64,000 bases of DNA from Halictus rubicundus (taxonomy: Eukaryota > Arthropoda > Insecta > Hymenoptera > Halictidae): assembly GCF_050948215.1 (NCBI RefSeq), contig NC_135156.1, positions 13,949,257-14,013,256 of the forward strand. Reading direction: 5' to 3'. The translations under genes were made by a program, and so were the position numbers. Position 1 is the stretch's first letter; the number at the start of each line of letters is the position of its first letter. This document shows, in pieces, positions 21,556 to 32,986 of this stretch. The notes beneath the pieces are model-generated. The model saw nothing but the letters and a program-made list of their open reading frames with translations, was not told the origin of the DNA and made no database searches.

Positions 21556-22080
21556 TCGGTCCTGAATAATGGAGGAAGCTGCGTTGGAGTGTTGGACGCT
21601 CTGGAGAGAAGCGAGCGAGGAGAGAGAAAAGAGAGGGAGAGAGAGAGAGAGAAACGAACGGGAGACAGAGAAACTACACGCTCCCGAGATTGGGGTAGAA
21701 CGGGGTAGAACACGAGGCCCGCCGGGCGCAGGGGGTAGAAGTGGAGGGCAGCGGAGGTGGTGTTGGTAACGCGTCGTCGTCGTCGGTCGGTGGATGCGAG
21801 TGGTCCAGGGGGATGCTGCGAGTAGAGATGGGTTGCCAGGCAACGTACGTCCACCCTTAAACGCCCGACCACCCCCTACCAGCCGCCCCTCCATCATTCC
21901 CAACCCCGTGTTTGCCCGTTCCGCGGATGAGGACTCGGTCGATACAACCAGCCGTTTTCGTCGTACGCCCGGGAATTCCCCAATTTCCATTACGGGGGTT
22001 CCGACTTTAAGCTGCCACCCCCTCGAAGAGGCCCACACCCCCTCTGGCCCTCGCGGTGCCACGCTGGGACACTTAAGACG
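21556..22080. other. GC-rich island B with purine-to-pyrimidine switch
   Basis: The + strand is purine-rich from 21560 to about 21830, including a GA tract at 21630-21655, then pyrimidine-rich from 21850 to about 22030. A perfect X-box marks the change. Long open frames on both strands reflect composition. It lies less than 1 kb from mir-124 and is a candidate regulatory element for it. Confidence 0.5.
21832..21844. promoter_or_regulatory. RFX X-box, perfect palindrome GTTGCCAGGCAAC
   Basis: Six-base arms GTTGCC/GGCAAC around one base, the classic high-affinity RFX site. It lies 0.9 kb from the mir-124 hairpin, on its downstream side because mir-124 is on the - strand. Confidence 0.6.
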
Positions 22081-22658
22081 ATTGCTAACACTGCCGCCCG
22101 TTTCGCAGATCGCCACTTCGGCCGGACCGCCTTGGAAAACGAGGGCTCGAGGAGATAGGGGATGATTTTCGAGATCCCGGGCGAGGTCTTGATCGGTAGG
22201 ATGATACGGAGGTGACAGAAGCGAGTGGTAGACGGGTTCGACAAGTTAATATTTTTTTCTAGCCTGTCAGGAGTTCAGGGGATGATCCATGCGCCGGGTG
22301 TGCTTACCTGATGGAACAGCGGTTGGAGGGATGATTGACAAACGCAGGCACAATGTACGGGGGCTGACGATCTTTTTATTAAAAAAAATATATGTATATA
22401 CACAGTGTTCGGCGGGGGGATTTGTTGCTATACATGGTCCTCGACTGACGTCGGCTACGGGGAAGGACGTGTGGAACACTAAACAATTCTTTTACAATGT
22501 TCACGCACAAGATACAATGGTGTTTCGATTTAGGAGACTACGGTCAAGGTACTACGGAGACTACGGTCGAGGTACTACAGTTGCAACGATTCCAAACCGA
22601 CTCTACTGTTCTCGAGGGTACAAAGGGGATAGTTCAGAAATAAAATTCGAACTAACCT

Positions 22659-22672
22659 GTGGCCGTGGCAAC
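22659..22672. promoter_or_regulatory. Near-match X-box, GTGGCCGTGGCAAC
   Basis: One mismatch to the RFX consensus in the left arm. It lies about 80 bp from the mir-124 hairpin. The nearby gtgacgtcgac (22685-22695) contains a CRE half-site. Confidence 0.3.
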
Positions 22673-22742
22673 GCGACATCGCGCGTGACGTCGACGGGTC
22701 CCGGCGATGTCCAAAATGTCGCGACGAGAAACGTTGAATTTG

Positions 22743-22825
22743 GTCCGCTCTTGGCATTCACCGCGTGCCTTATGAATTTTGAAAAGTTGGTACATGTAAG
22801 CCAGCAGTGAACGCTAGGAGCACAG
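22743..22825 (-). ncRNA. mir-124: microRNA precursor mir-124
   Basis: The + strand at 22750-22772 is the exact reverse complement of the animal miR-124 mature sequence (seed AAGGCAC; it begins UAAGGCACGCGGUGAAUGCC). On the - strand the upstream arm, about 22794-22820, reads CTAGCGTTCACTGCTGGCTT and pairs with it through about 20 positions, with a few mismatches and G-U pairs. This leaves a loop of about 20 nt; a 5' CUC and a 3' GAG extend the stem. The mature strand is on the 3' arm, as in all known mir-124 genes. miR-124 is a neuron-specific repressor of non-neuronal and progenitor transcripts. No host gene is visible; the - strand primary transcript should begin at a higher coordinate. Confidence 0.97.
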
Positions 22826-24334
22826 ACTCACGCATCTTCGTTCTTCACGTGTCGCACTTCCGGTCTCCTCGTAATCCACGGAAAATCGGTACACTGTCAT
22901 GCCCGAGTAGGTCCTCTCGGCGGTTCTTCGTTATAATCCGAACGAGTCCTCACGAAATCCTGCGTCGAACGTTCACAGTCCGCCGGTGGCCCGACGGTTC
23001 GCAAAAGAACGGAAAAAAGAGAAAAAGGAAAAAGAACGGTAAAAGAAAAAAATTCGACAACGTCCGAGAACATTCGGGGTTGCGTCACAGTCGGTCAACT
23101 GCGTACACGGACGACGAAAAAAAAAAAAAAAATGAAATCCCGGAGACAAGAGTCCAGACATCCCGAACAACGTGTGGTATCACCGCGCGATGCGATCCGA
23201 TTGCATTCGAGACACGTCTCGTTCGGTTACGATCCACCCGGTCGGTTCAACGTTCGATAATCGAGGGAGAGAGAGAGAGAGGGGTGAGTAAGGGAGAGAG
23301 AGAGAGAGAGAGATGGATAGAGAGCGGGGGGTGAAAAAGAGTGCGAGGACACGCCGCGATGCACGTCGCAATGCGAACTGAGCTTGATGAGCGTCGAAAC
23401 TGTACTATGGAACGATACCACTCGTCCTATGGACCCATGATCAGGGGTGGCTAGGGGTGTGAGCCGTCTTGGTAAGGGGTCTGCGGGGAGAGAGAGAGAG
23501 GGGGAGGGGAGGGGTAGCTGATGCTCGTCAGTCCCACCATAACTTATTGCTTATTTCGCGGAGGGTGTACGACCCCGTGATATCCAGGGCCGGGGAGCAG
23601 CTGACGTTGGGGTTCCATTGTCTGTAGATATTCGCATAATCAAGAAAGCCACCCCATTCCGTAGTTTTCGTGGCGTGGAAAGGGACATATGGGATGCTCT
23701 GACTAATATCGACGTCGATCTTGATGGATGCTCGACGGTGGCTCACGGGGCCGGCGCGGCGCGCGCGTGTCTTAAGCCCCCGTTTCGAATTCGATCGAGG
23801 TTTTGCGGTTCATGGTCCGTGGAATTTACCTTTTTCTACGCCCGGATGAGTAATGTGACGACGTATAGATCGTCCAGTGAGAGAACGCGAGAGAGAGAGA
23901 GGGTGTTGGGCTGTTTCAGCAGCTCGGGCAATCGATTTTCGGGGTTCATTGAGGTCGCGCGGGCTCCGGGGAAACGGTTTTCCGATTTTCAAGGTGCAGA
24001 CTTGATTGGAACGACCAACAATGCAGTTCGACGATCCGCCGGCACTGTGTTTGGCTGTTTCAGAAGCGTTTTTCGCCTACTCAGAGTTGGAGAGACACAG
24101 TTTTTTTTCCCGTAGACACGACTGTAGTCCATGTCGTACCTTTTAACCCTCTAGCGGGCTCAAAAATGGCTGTTGAAGAGATTTTTGCAGCGGTTCTCAC
24201 CCGTTTTTCCGCTTGTACGTTTTTACTCGTGGTTCGAGTAACTTGTACTTTCGTTCATGATCACTCGTCCTTTCAACGAGTACAGAGAAATACACAGCGA
24301 AACGATTTTTCGGGAGCTTGGACAGAAAGCGGTG
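22826..24334. other. Upstream side of mir-124, no protein gene seen
   Basis: Contains a purine tract (23010-23140), GA microsatellites at 23265-23312 and 23490-23505, and CpG-rich DNA. It is a likely part of the primary mir-124 transcript or its control region, by position only. Open frames rich in RERER or SLSLSL are translations of the GA/CT repeats. Confidence 0.35.
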
Positions 24335-24365
24335 AATTTTCACACGCGAGGAGCGTGTGAAAATT
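24335..24365. other. Perfect 13-bp stem-loop
   Basis: AATTTTCACACGC, loop GAGGA, then GCGTGTGAAAATT: thirteen paired bases with no mismatch and a 5-nt loop. It lies 1.5 kb from mir-124 on its upstream side. The arms are too short for a pre-miRNA; function unknown. Confidence 0.85.
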
Positions 24366-27300
24366 AACGCTTCCTTCGAATTACTTGACGAGACTTGCAA
24401 ATGAATTTTGACGTTATTGTAGTGAACGTTGCAAGGGTACTTTCAGGGTCAGACATCTGAATTTTTCAACTTTTCTTTCGTCGAATTACTCTTAATTTTG
24501 ATGGAGCTTTTTTGCGTGAAGCAGAAGAAAATTCGATTTTCACTCATTTCTCATTGTTCTAGTGTTTACCTGAAGATTGAATTGCTCAGAGTCAAACCGT
24601 TCAGAGCTGCTTGAGTGAATTCGACTAGAGACTTGTAAACAGTTTCAAGAAGAAAACTCTCGAAACGATCGAATAGAATCTTTCGATCCTAGCTTCAAGG
24701 CAGAGGAAACGCGTCGCAGGACGAGCCGAAGCGTCTCGTTGAGAGCGCGAATCAGATTATCGAGCGATGGAGGCCGAGCATAATGGAGGAGCGTGCGTCG
24801 GTCGTGCCGGAAGCCCATAATTTTCGTCGGAGGTGACTGGCCGAGCGTGTCTTTGGCCGAGTGTCCCAGAAAAGGGCGGCGAAGGGGTCCATCCCGACAA
24901 GGCCGAAAACCTCGGCGAGAAGGGTGTTACTCGTTTTAAAGGGCGCGTGTCCCGTGGAACGGCGTCACGGGGGCGAGAGGGGGGAGGAGGGGGTCCAGGG
25001 AGCGCGTGCTCGAAAGCTACAATCGCCCTAAAGGCCAATTCACATCCGGCGAGCGAGGAAGAGCGCCGAGGGTTTCGATGGCACAATGGGGCATTCCCTC
25101 GAAGGGTTAGGACCTCGTCTGCCAGAACTGTGGGTCAGGGTTACCCCCGCGAGGGGGGTCTCTTCCATCGATTTAAACCCTGCTTCGCTCGCTGCAGCCC
25201 ACCCCCTCTACCGATCTCAGCCTATTAACCCCCGGCTAAGGACACCCTCCGAGACCAAGAATTTAATACGGTGACATTCAAACGGTGACGAAGCGATCGA
25301 CGCCGTTAATTTTCCGTCGAAAGCGATCTGATTACAGTGATCTCGGTCGAGCTGGTTCAGAGACGAAGAGACCGAGAGTTTCGACGAGTTTCTTCGGGCA
25401 AAGAGATTGCTATAGAAGCTGGAAGAGGGGGCGGGAAGATCGAATTTCAAGTTGTGCAAGTTCGTAGGAGGAGCATGAATGTAGCGATTCAGCAAGAAGG
25501 TCAGCGGAGTGCGAAGAACAGGGGTGTGTAATCGGGCGTGGCGGCTCGAGATTAATTATACGACTAGTAAAATCTCAAGGACACCGGCGCGCGGTATTTA
25601 TAGCGTTTCGAGAATGAGAGCTCGAGGGCGTTAGATCCCCTGAAATCGATTCTCCCGTTGGAGCGAGCCTGTCTACGAAGATACGTTTCTACCGGCTACC
25701 TCGTTCACAAAACCGAACACCACGAGAGACAGTCTACAAATATACCGGCAATCTGAAACAAAATCACGCACGCACAGACACGCACACACATACACACGCG
25801 CTCACGTGAGAAAAAAAAAATTGAAAGAGAAGGATCACGAGTTTCAAAGCAGTTCGTCCAGTTCGGTCAACTACGTGTTTTGCGGAAACGCGAGGACAGA
25901 AAATGAAACGATCAACTCTTACCACGTTGACTCGGGCGGCCGTTCACGGTCACAGGACGACCCGGAGGATCGTAGGCCCAGGATCACTGAATGGCTCTAC
26001 TCTCACCGGTCCGGGTGTCCTCGTGACGTAATCGAGCACGTGCACTCCGGTTTGCGGCCTTCTCAGGTGGGGTGGAAAACGTCACGGATACCAATCCTCT
26101 CCCCTGAAGGCACGCCCTCTTCATCGATCCTGGCGAACCCTCCTCCATTCATGAGAGAGCCCTGGTACCGGGCCGACGAACCGCATGGTTCTACCTGGTA
26201 TCTGGAACAAATGAACAGTTTTCATGAGCGGAACAGGGCCGTCCCGAGGTGGGGGAGAGGACACGGGGAGGCTAGGGAGGATGACGAGGAAGCGTTCGCG
26301 ACAGGGGGCGAAGAGAGGTGTCTCGGCCATAGGCAGCTGTGTGGTCGTAGGTCAGCAACAGCTTTTCCATTGTGCCCTCGAACTCCGACTCTCCTGAAGC
26401 GGTCAGCCCGTGAAATTACTGCGGCAAAACGATGCTCAGAATGCTGAAGGTGTTTACGGGATTCTACGGGACGTTGAAGAACCGATCGACGGGATTTAAC
26501 AGATTGTGCGGGGGCTGATTCGACGTCGAAGAACCGATCGACAACGTGGAAGAGATTGCAGTGCTGGAGGACAGGCACGAGAAATTAATAATTGAGTTTT
26601 TCTAACGGGATCGAACCGACCAGCCACACTCGACCGGTCACCGGTTATAAATAGAAGGCCGCCGGCGGAACCCCGAGCAGGGTTCGTCAGCTGATCACAT
26701 ATTGACAGTTCGATAAGTTGACCCGACAGCGTCGTTCAAACCTCGAAACTGCCGCTCGGCCAATTAGCCGGATGACCGCGAGATTGTTAGCGGTGTGTAT
26801 CGATATGAAGTTTCCGTGGCGGAGAGGTTATCCGGAATGATTGATTACCGCGATGAAATAACTTCGCGAGAGTGTCATGAAGATGTTGGGAACACGAATA
26901 GCAGAGATTGTTATGTCGGAAAATTTGGATTCGAAACCTTTAGACATTTTTTAGACACGGTAATGAGAAGAAGTCATTGGTTGCAAAACGGTCTATTGAA
27001 GATACAGAGGAAATATCAATTTTATGCTTCCATTCGAATTTAATGGACCCGTGTTATAGATCGATAGATCGTGGATGACCGGTAGTGGTCAGGACCCGAA
27101 GGATCGTGGGAGTCTGTCTTTTCCGGATACCGATCCACCGACTTCCGGCGCGATCGAAGGCCTTCGGATGGCGGCGGCTGGAAGTCAGTTTCGTGACAGA
27201 AAATTACGAAAATGGTAATTAGGCAGCTAGCGGCGACGTACCGGCAACGGCTTATTCATACTTCGTAGCCATGGCGATCCTCCACTACTGATAAAACAAC

Positions 27301-27917
27301 AGTACACACCATAATGTACTTACGCGGAATAGGGGAACACCTTGTCTACCGGGTGTCATGGAAATCGGACCGTTTCGCGATCGAGGAATGTTAATGGGAC
27401 TCTTAAGAACTTCGTTAACCGCTCTTCGGCTGTACCAACTCCTCTCTATCTCGATTGATCAGGAGCAATTTCAATTGTTACGTTAACGCTACGTCTGGCG
27501 ATAATCGATTCTCGAGTTCTGGTTAAATAATTAAATCGTTTTTATCACTCCGACAGAAATTAGAGAGAAATTTTAACAAATCAGTAGATCTTCTAACTCT
27601 TATTTTCAATGCTAAAAATTTATTTTTGACAAATGAAAACTGACTGCTAATCGTGATCATGTGTCAGAAAATTGATTGTTAAACTGGAGGTTTGTATTAA
27701 TCTATAGCAACGCCTACCGCGTAGAGATCGGATGCATAATTTTTACATAAATTTCGCCGATACAATGGACGGTTAATGAGGCTCGAAGTCAAGGTAACAG
27801 ACTGTGACAATTGAACGAGAAGAGTACTATAACAGCGATACCGAACAGAGCGATAGATTCTTCGGAGAGGGACGATTTTTTTCGAGCAATTTCACGCTGT
27901 TAGAAAGCATTAGAGAC
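24366..27917. other. Intergenic, no confident gene
   Basis: CpG-rich at 24750-25250 and 25900-26450. The longest open frame (25806-26447 +, 213 codons) has low-complexity Ser and mixed composition, no recognised domain and no supporting splice sites. TATA-like motifs lie at 25595-25602 (- strand) and 26646-26654 (+ strand). Confidence 0.35.
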
Positions 27918-27997
27918 ATATGGTAGCATATGGTCGCCCTATGTAACGTGGACCTTTTTTCTCGTCGAAATTTATAGTTGACCATATGCTATTGTAT
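27918..27997. ncRNA. Candidate hairpin with 18-bp stem
   Basis: 27918-27935 (atatggtagcatatggtc) pairs with 27980-27997 (gaccatatgctattgtat): 15 Watson-Crick and 3 G-U pairs with no bulge. The loop is 44 nt and the total length 80 nt. This is pre-miRNA-like in size, but neither arm matches a miRNA I know and the loop is long. It could equally be a decayed transposon inverted repeat. Confidence 0.3.
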
Positions 27998-27999
27998 AG

Positions 28000-30900
28000 G
28001 TCGCCCCGGATGATGTAACTCGGCGCAAGATGATGATCGAGGGACGATCGTTAGAGAGCCCGACAGAGTCCACAAACTTCCGAATCGTTCTCACAACGAT
28101 AAAAAAAAAAATTAATCAATTTCAACACTGGAACGGTAAACGCGATCGTTCGAGCGACAAACTCTAAAATTCCACTCTGACGAAAAACAGTCTAAAACGA
28201 TCAACCGTCACGAGCCAGGGATCAACGTCTCGACGGGAACTTTAAAGAAAAAACCGGATCGATCGACAGATTCGCGAGGGAGCAATCTATACGTTCGAAC
28301 GATCTCGAAAAACCGCGGCGCATCATCCTTGACCCTGAAACAGCATAAACGTCACTCCCCGGTTAACCTTGAACTACCGTGCACCCCGGGAACCGAAAAG
28401 TAAAAATGAACTACGAGATCCTCGCGTCACTTGGATCGTCTCGCTCGCGGTCTAGACAATGCAAAAAAGTCTGACCTTGAAACCGTCGGCTAGAAATATC
28501 TTGAAGGATGTATATTACCTGAGTGAATGAACTCGTTGGAAACGGAGGATCCACCGTCGACGGTACGTATTTGTCACGATCTCTCTCTTTCTCTCTTACG
28601 CTCTCTCTCTTGCTCTCTCTCTCTCTTTCATTCTCTTTCTCGATCCACCCGCGGTCACCGGTCCGTGGTACCCGTTGTCCCGGGACTTTAACGGGGACTG
28701 ATGGCAAACCTGAGGAATCACATCGGCGGGTAACGTGTGTACGGTGTGCGTGCCGGGGTTTTCGGTCCCGGCAGGAGAAAGACGTGAAGGAGACGTGCGT
28801 GGCCGTGGTTGGACGGCGTCGCGGCCGACTACGTCGTCGCCAGGATGTGTCGACGAAGAAGAAGAAGCAGAAGCGAGCGAGCGGGCGGCAGAGAAGAAGA
28901 AGAAGGGGGCGCAGCAGGATGCGCCGTTTTGTGTCGGGACGGTGTTGTTGGTTTGATGGTCGCGGGACCACTGCGCCCTCTCCGTTTTCGCCCACCTAGC
29001 CCTGCCCCTCGATATCAACCCCCAATCCCCCTGGTAGTGCCCCAGGGATCGACTGTTCGCCCTCCCACCAAGCCGCCTCTCGTTTTAGCCCTCTCCGGAT
29101 CCCCCACCAACGGGGTTCTGGGGCTGGTGTGTGCCGGCGGTTTCCACCCTAGGAACGAGGATGCCGGCTCTGGAGCCTCCCCCCCCCCCTCCTCCACCCC
29201 ATCGAGTCAACCCCCTCCAGAGGCATTCTGGGGCTCGCCGCGAACAGGCTGCCGTGTCTCTTGCCGAAAACCGGCTGGGTTGTTCTGTACACCCTCGTAG
29301 TCGGCTCTTTTCCACCCCTGCCGCGCATTTTCCGCGACCGGTCGGCTCGCGGGGCGGAAAGAGACGGGAAAAATGGGGAACAGAGATGGGATGTATGTGG
29401 GAAGAACAGAGATAGATCCGGTGTAGAGGAATAGAGAGCGAGAGAAAGACGAAGAGGAGAGCGAGAGAGCGAGGGAGAGACGCGGGGTTAGCGATGCTCG
29501 TGATCGCACTGATGGTGGTGCCGTTTCTCTGCCGGTGGTTTCGTTGCCCACCACCCTCGCCGGAGGTGGTGGTCGTCGTCGTCGTCGTCGTCGTCCACGA
29601 TGCTGGTGGTGGTGGTTGGCTGGATAGCGCGAGCGACGCGCAACCGGCCTCGCGCAAGCGTCACCCAGAAAATCGAGCCTCGTACACCTACCTACAGGAA
29701 CGTTTCTTCTTTCTCCAGGCGTCTCCCTCCCTTCCTCTCTCTCACTCTTTCTCTCTCTCTCCCGAAGCCTCGCGCTCTCGAAGCTAGCCTACCCGGCGAG
29801 TAGATCCGTCCGTTCCTCTTTCCTCGAAAGGGATGCAAGTCGCACACGGTCCTGTTGCCCGTCTTCGTTCAAGGGCGTGAAACCTCTTTCCAACCGGGAG
29901 AGAGGCAACCTTCGGGGGAGGGGAGAGGGCGAGAGACCCCGGCTATCTTTTTCCCCGTACGGCTCTCTTCCCGTGCTCCGCTTTTCTTTCCTGTACCTCC
30001 CTCCCGCCCCCTTCACCCGGATTCTTTGTCTCTCTTTGACACCCTTAACCACCCTCCTCCTCGCCCCGACCTCATCCTCTCTATCCAGACCAACCCCCGA
30101 CCCCGAAACCACCCGGGCAGGCATCCGCCGGCTCCGTAATGTGTTTCTGTTCCTGCGTTTCCGCGCGTCCCTCTCGCTTTGTCTCGCGATTCCGCCCGTC
30201 ATTCTTCTTTCAGCCACGAGTCACCCAGAAAACGAGATCCTACGGCCGGTGTTTTCCTCGCCGCCCCTCCACCCTCTCGCGGACTTCGGATTCTGGCCTC
30301 GTAGGGGGGTGAATTTCGGGTGCAAGGTCTCCTCTTCTTCTTCTTCTTCTGCTTCTGCCTCTTCGCTATTGCTAGTCCTCTTCGTCTGCTTGCCTGCCTG
30401 CCTGCCTGCCTGCCTGATGCCTCGCGAGGATACTCTCCTTGGGGAAGGATCTGTGTCCTGTTGTGCGACGCTGTAAACATACAGGTTGACGCGAACGGCT
30501 TTCCCCGGCGAACGAACGATTGATCGCCGTTTTCATTTTTGTCGCACCCACCACGACTCCCTTCGAAATTTGACGGCCTCTGTGCAGGGTGCAACCCTCC
30601 GATTCTTCTGCAACCGTTCTTGTCCGTCGTCGCGAATAGAAAATAAAATTTCTTGTTCGGTTCATTTGTTAGAAATTGCATCTTTTGCGCGAACTCTTCA
30701 TTTTCTTCTCTTTTTCGGCGAGTTTCGCAGAGTTGAGGTTGTTACTGGAGACACTCTTTTTAATCAATATTTTTATGCACGGACTTGTTGAACTCTTGTG
30801 TATCTGTTTAATAATTATGGAAATACAATGCACAGCAAGGTTGCAGAGTGACAGTAATAGTAACAATTAATTGTAGTTTAACGCTTCACCCTCTGACAGT

Positions 30901-31047
30901 TACAGAATGGTCTTTAAAAATCCGAGATGAATGATCGAGGCAACATTGCGATAATTTTGAATGGTTCGATAGCCGTCACAATACTATTCGTGGGGTAGCA
31001 AATGGTCTCGAGTAATACAGTACAGGAAGCTCTCTAGACGTTGTCGT
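28000..31047. other. GC-rich intergenic block with microsatellites, no gene seen
   Basis: CT repeat at 28575-28640, GAAGAA-type purine run at 28850-28915, GTC trinucleotide repeat at 29569-29595, C-rich runs at 29175-29215, and TGCC tetranucleotide repeat at 30388-30416. Long open frames on both strands are compositional. The + strand shifts from purine- to pyrimidine-rich twice (near 28950 and 29550), without an X-box that I can see. Confidence 0.4.
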
Positions 31048-31051
31048 TTAA

Positions 31052-31273
31052 CCCCTTAACTGCCATGTCAGTCACATATGACTGACAGTGATTTTTGACT
31101 AGATTTTTATTGTGACATATCCAGAGAAACCGAATTTTATTAAGAATTTAGAATTCAAAAGGGTTAAAACAGCATCCCCTATAATACATTTTAAATGTCT
31201 TATTTTGGTTTCATTAATTAAATTACCTTGATTTTAAAAGAATCTCTGGGGTTGATATTTGGCACTTAACGTG
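31052..31273. mobile_element. TTAA-flanked MITE
   Basis: A 222-bp element between TTAA 31048-31051 and TTAA 31274-31277. Inverted ends: CCCCTTAACTGCCA on the left, CACGTTAAGTGCCA on the right (reverse-complemented). Just inside the left end lies gtcagtcacatatgactgac, which is itself palindromic. No coding capacity. Confidence 0.6.
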
Positions 31274-31812
31274 TTAAAAGAAAATTATCAAGTTTCTTTC
31301 ATTCGGACCGAACACAGTCATTAAAAAGCCTATTTCTAGGCTCCCAGTGAGGTATTATGATTTGCCAATTAATGTCCTTTCTAATTTCTTCTTGGAGGTA
31401 GAACATCCGAAATTGTAAATCCTGCGGGAGAAATGGTAAAATTTCCCGTTCGGACAAAATTCGATGGCAACGCGTGAGAGGGGTCCTTTCCCTTCTATCA
31501 ATCCCGAAGGAAAGTCGCTCCCGAAGAAAAGGCCTTTGTCCAAAGTTTTTGCTTAACGCGTCAAGGTTCCGCGCGCATCTCCGAGTCCTTTCCGGAAAAG
31601 TATCAGAGGAGAGGAGGCCTTTTACCGGATTATTTCTCCATTGGGCTGCGGGCGAAAGAAAAAGAAAAAGAAAAAAAGAAGAAAGGATTAACTTTGATCT
31701 CCTTCTGCGTCGCTTTTGCCCATGGAAAAGCGAAACGACTCGTTTACTTCGTGCCATTTCCGTTTCTTGCTCTCAGCGTCCTCGCGCTGGCGCATTATTA
31801 GCGGCCTCGACG

Positions 31813-31814
<2 letters not shown>

Positions 31815-31869
<55 letters not shown>
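31815..31869 (+). repeat. CT microsatellite, 55 nt
   Basis: Uninterrupted TC dinucleotide run. Confidence 0.95.
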
Positions 31870-31872
<3 letters not shown>

Positions 31873-32936
31873 TTTTTTGTTCTCCGTGAAATTCAAGCGT
31901 GGAACAAACGGAAACCAGGGAAAATTAAAATCCGTTTCTTTACCTGTTACGCCTGAATGGAGCGTAATCCTTGATTAGAAATTAGTTTTCTTTTCGCGAC
32001 AAAAGGACGAGCTCGATGCCCGTTAACGCCCCGATTAGGCGTATCATTCGGCGAAATTAACATTGCTCAGCGATCACGTAATTATTTCGCGTTGACGGGA
32101 CCCCGTTATTCTCTCGCTAGAGGATTTAAATTTCCGAGTTTGAAGCTTTTGGCAGTTCAGAAAATTTACTATTGTATGCTCCTCAAGATATCAAGCTCAA
32201 ACGATTCATATTCTCCTAAATTCGAGAAATCTACAGGGCGATTCTCTCGCTGGGGGTCTCAACGACCCTAAACTCAAAGGTTTCATATTTTCTCAAGTTT
32301 GACATCACAAGATCAACATTACGGCAATTTTCTGAAATTCGAAAGATTCACATTTCCCAAAGACGAGTAATCCACAGGGCGAGGGATCTATAATAAAAGT
32401 CTCAAGGCTTTCAAACTCAAACCTATGGAAAATGCAATAGTCAACCCCCTGTATAAATGTCTCAGTACTTAAGCAACTATTGGTTCTGAAAATTTGCTTA
32501 ATGTTCTCGTGGACGAATAGGAAATTAGATTTCCACTTTCTCGGACATTGACAAATTGATTAGAATTTAAGTCGTAAAGAATTGCATGCAAACTGTAAAA
32601 CAGAAAGTCACTGAACATCGCAGAAAATTTTAGACGTAAGAGTTAAATGGTTCCCCTACGGTGAATCCAGCCAGATTTCTCCCAGAGTATCCGTCGAATC
32701 CTAATTCCGGGGGACGACCGTGAAACAATGCGTTTAATTACACGCAAAGTAGACCGTCGAGTAGTCGGGAGTCTCGGTTGTCGATCGGTAAAAGAATCGA
32801 GTTGAAAATTCGATCGCGTCGCGTCGCGGGGTGCGGCGTGGCCCCAGAAAATTCGCCAAATAGAATGGGAGCACGAGATTCGGAAGCAATTAGGGGACCA
32901 TGGACGGCATTCATCGGAAACAAAACGGGCGAGAAA

Positions 32937-32940
<4 letters not shown>

Positions 32941-32981
<41 letters not shown>
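32941..32981 (+). repeat. GA microsatellite, 41 nt
   Basis: Uninterrupted GA dinucleotide run ending in ggggcgg. Confidence 0.95.

Positions 32982-32986
<5 letters not shown>

Noticed and set aside
25806..26447. 213-codon open frame
   Set aside because: Starts after an A-run, mixed low-complexity composition, no recognisable motif and no flanking exons; likely chance in CpG-rich DNA.
27265..27278. Sixth X-box, GTAGCCATGGCGAT
   Set aside because: Two mismatches to the RFX consensus; not counted among the five.
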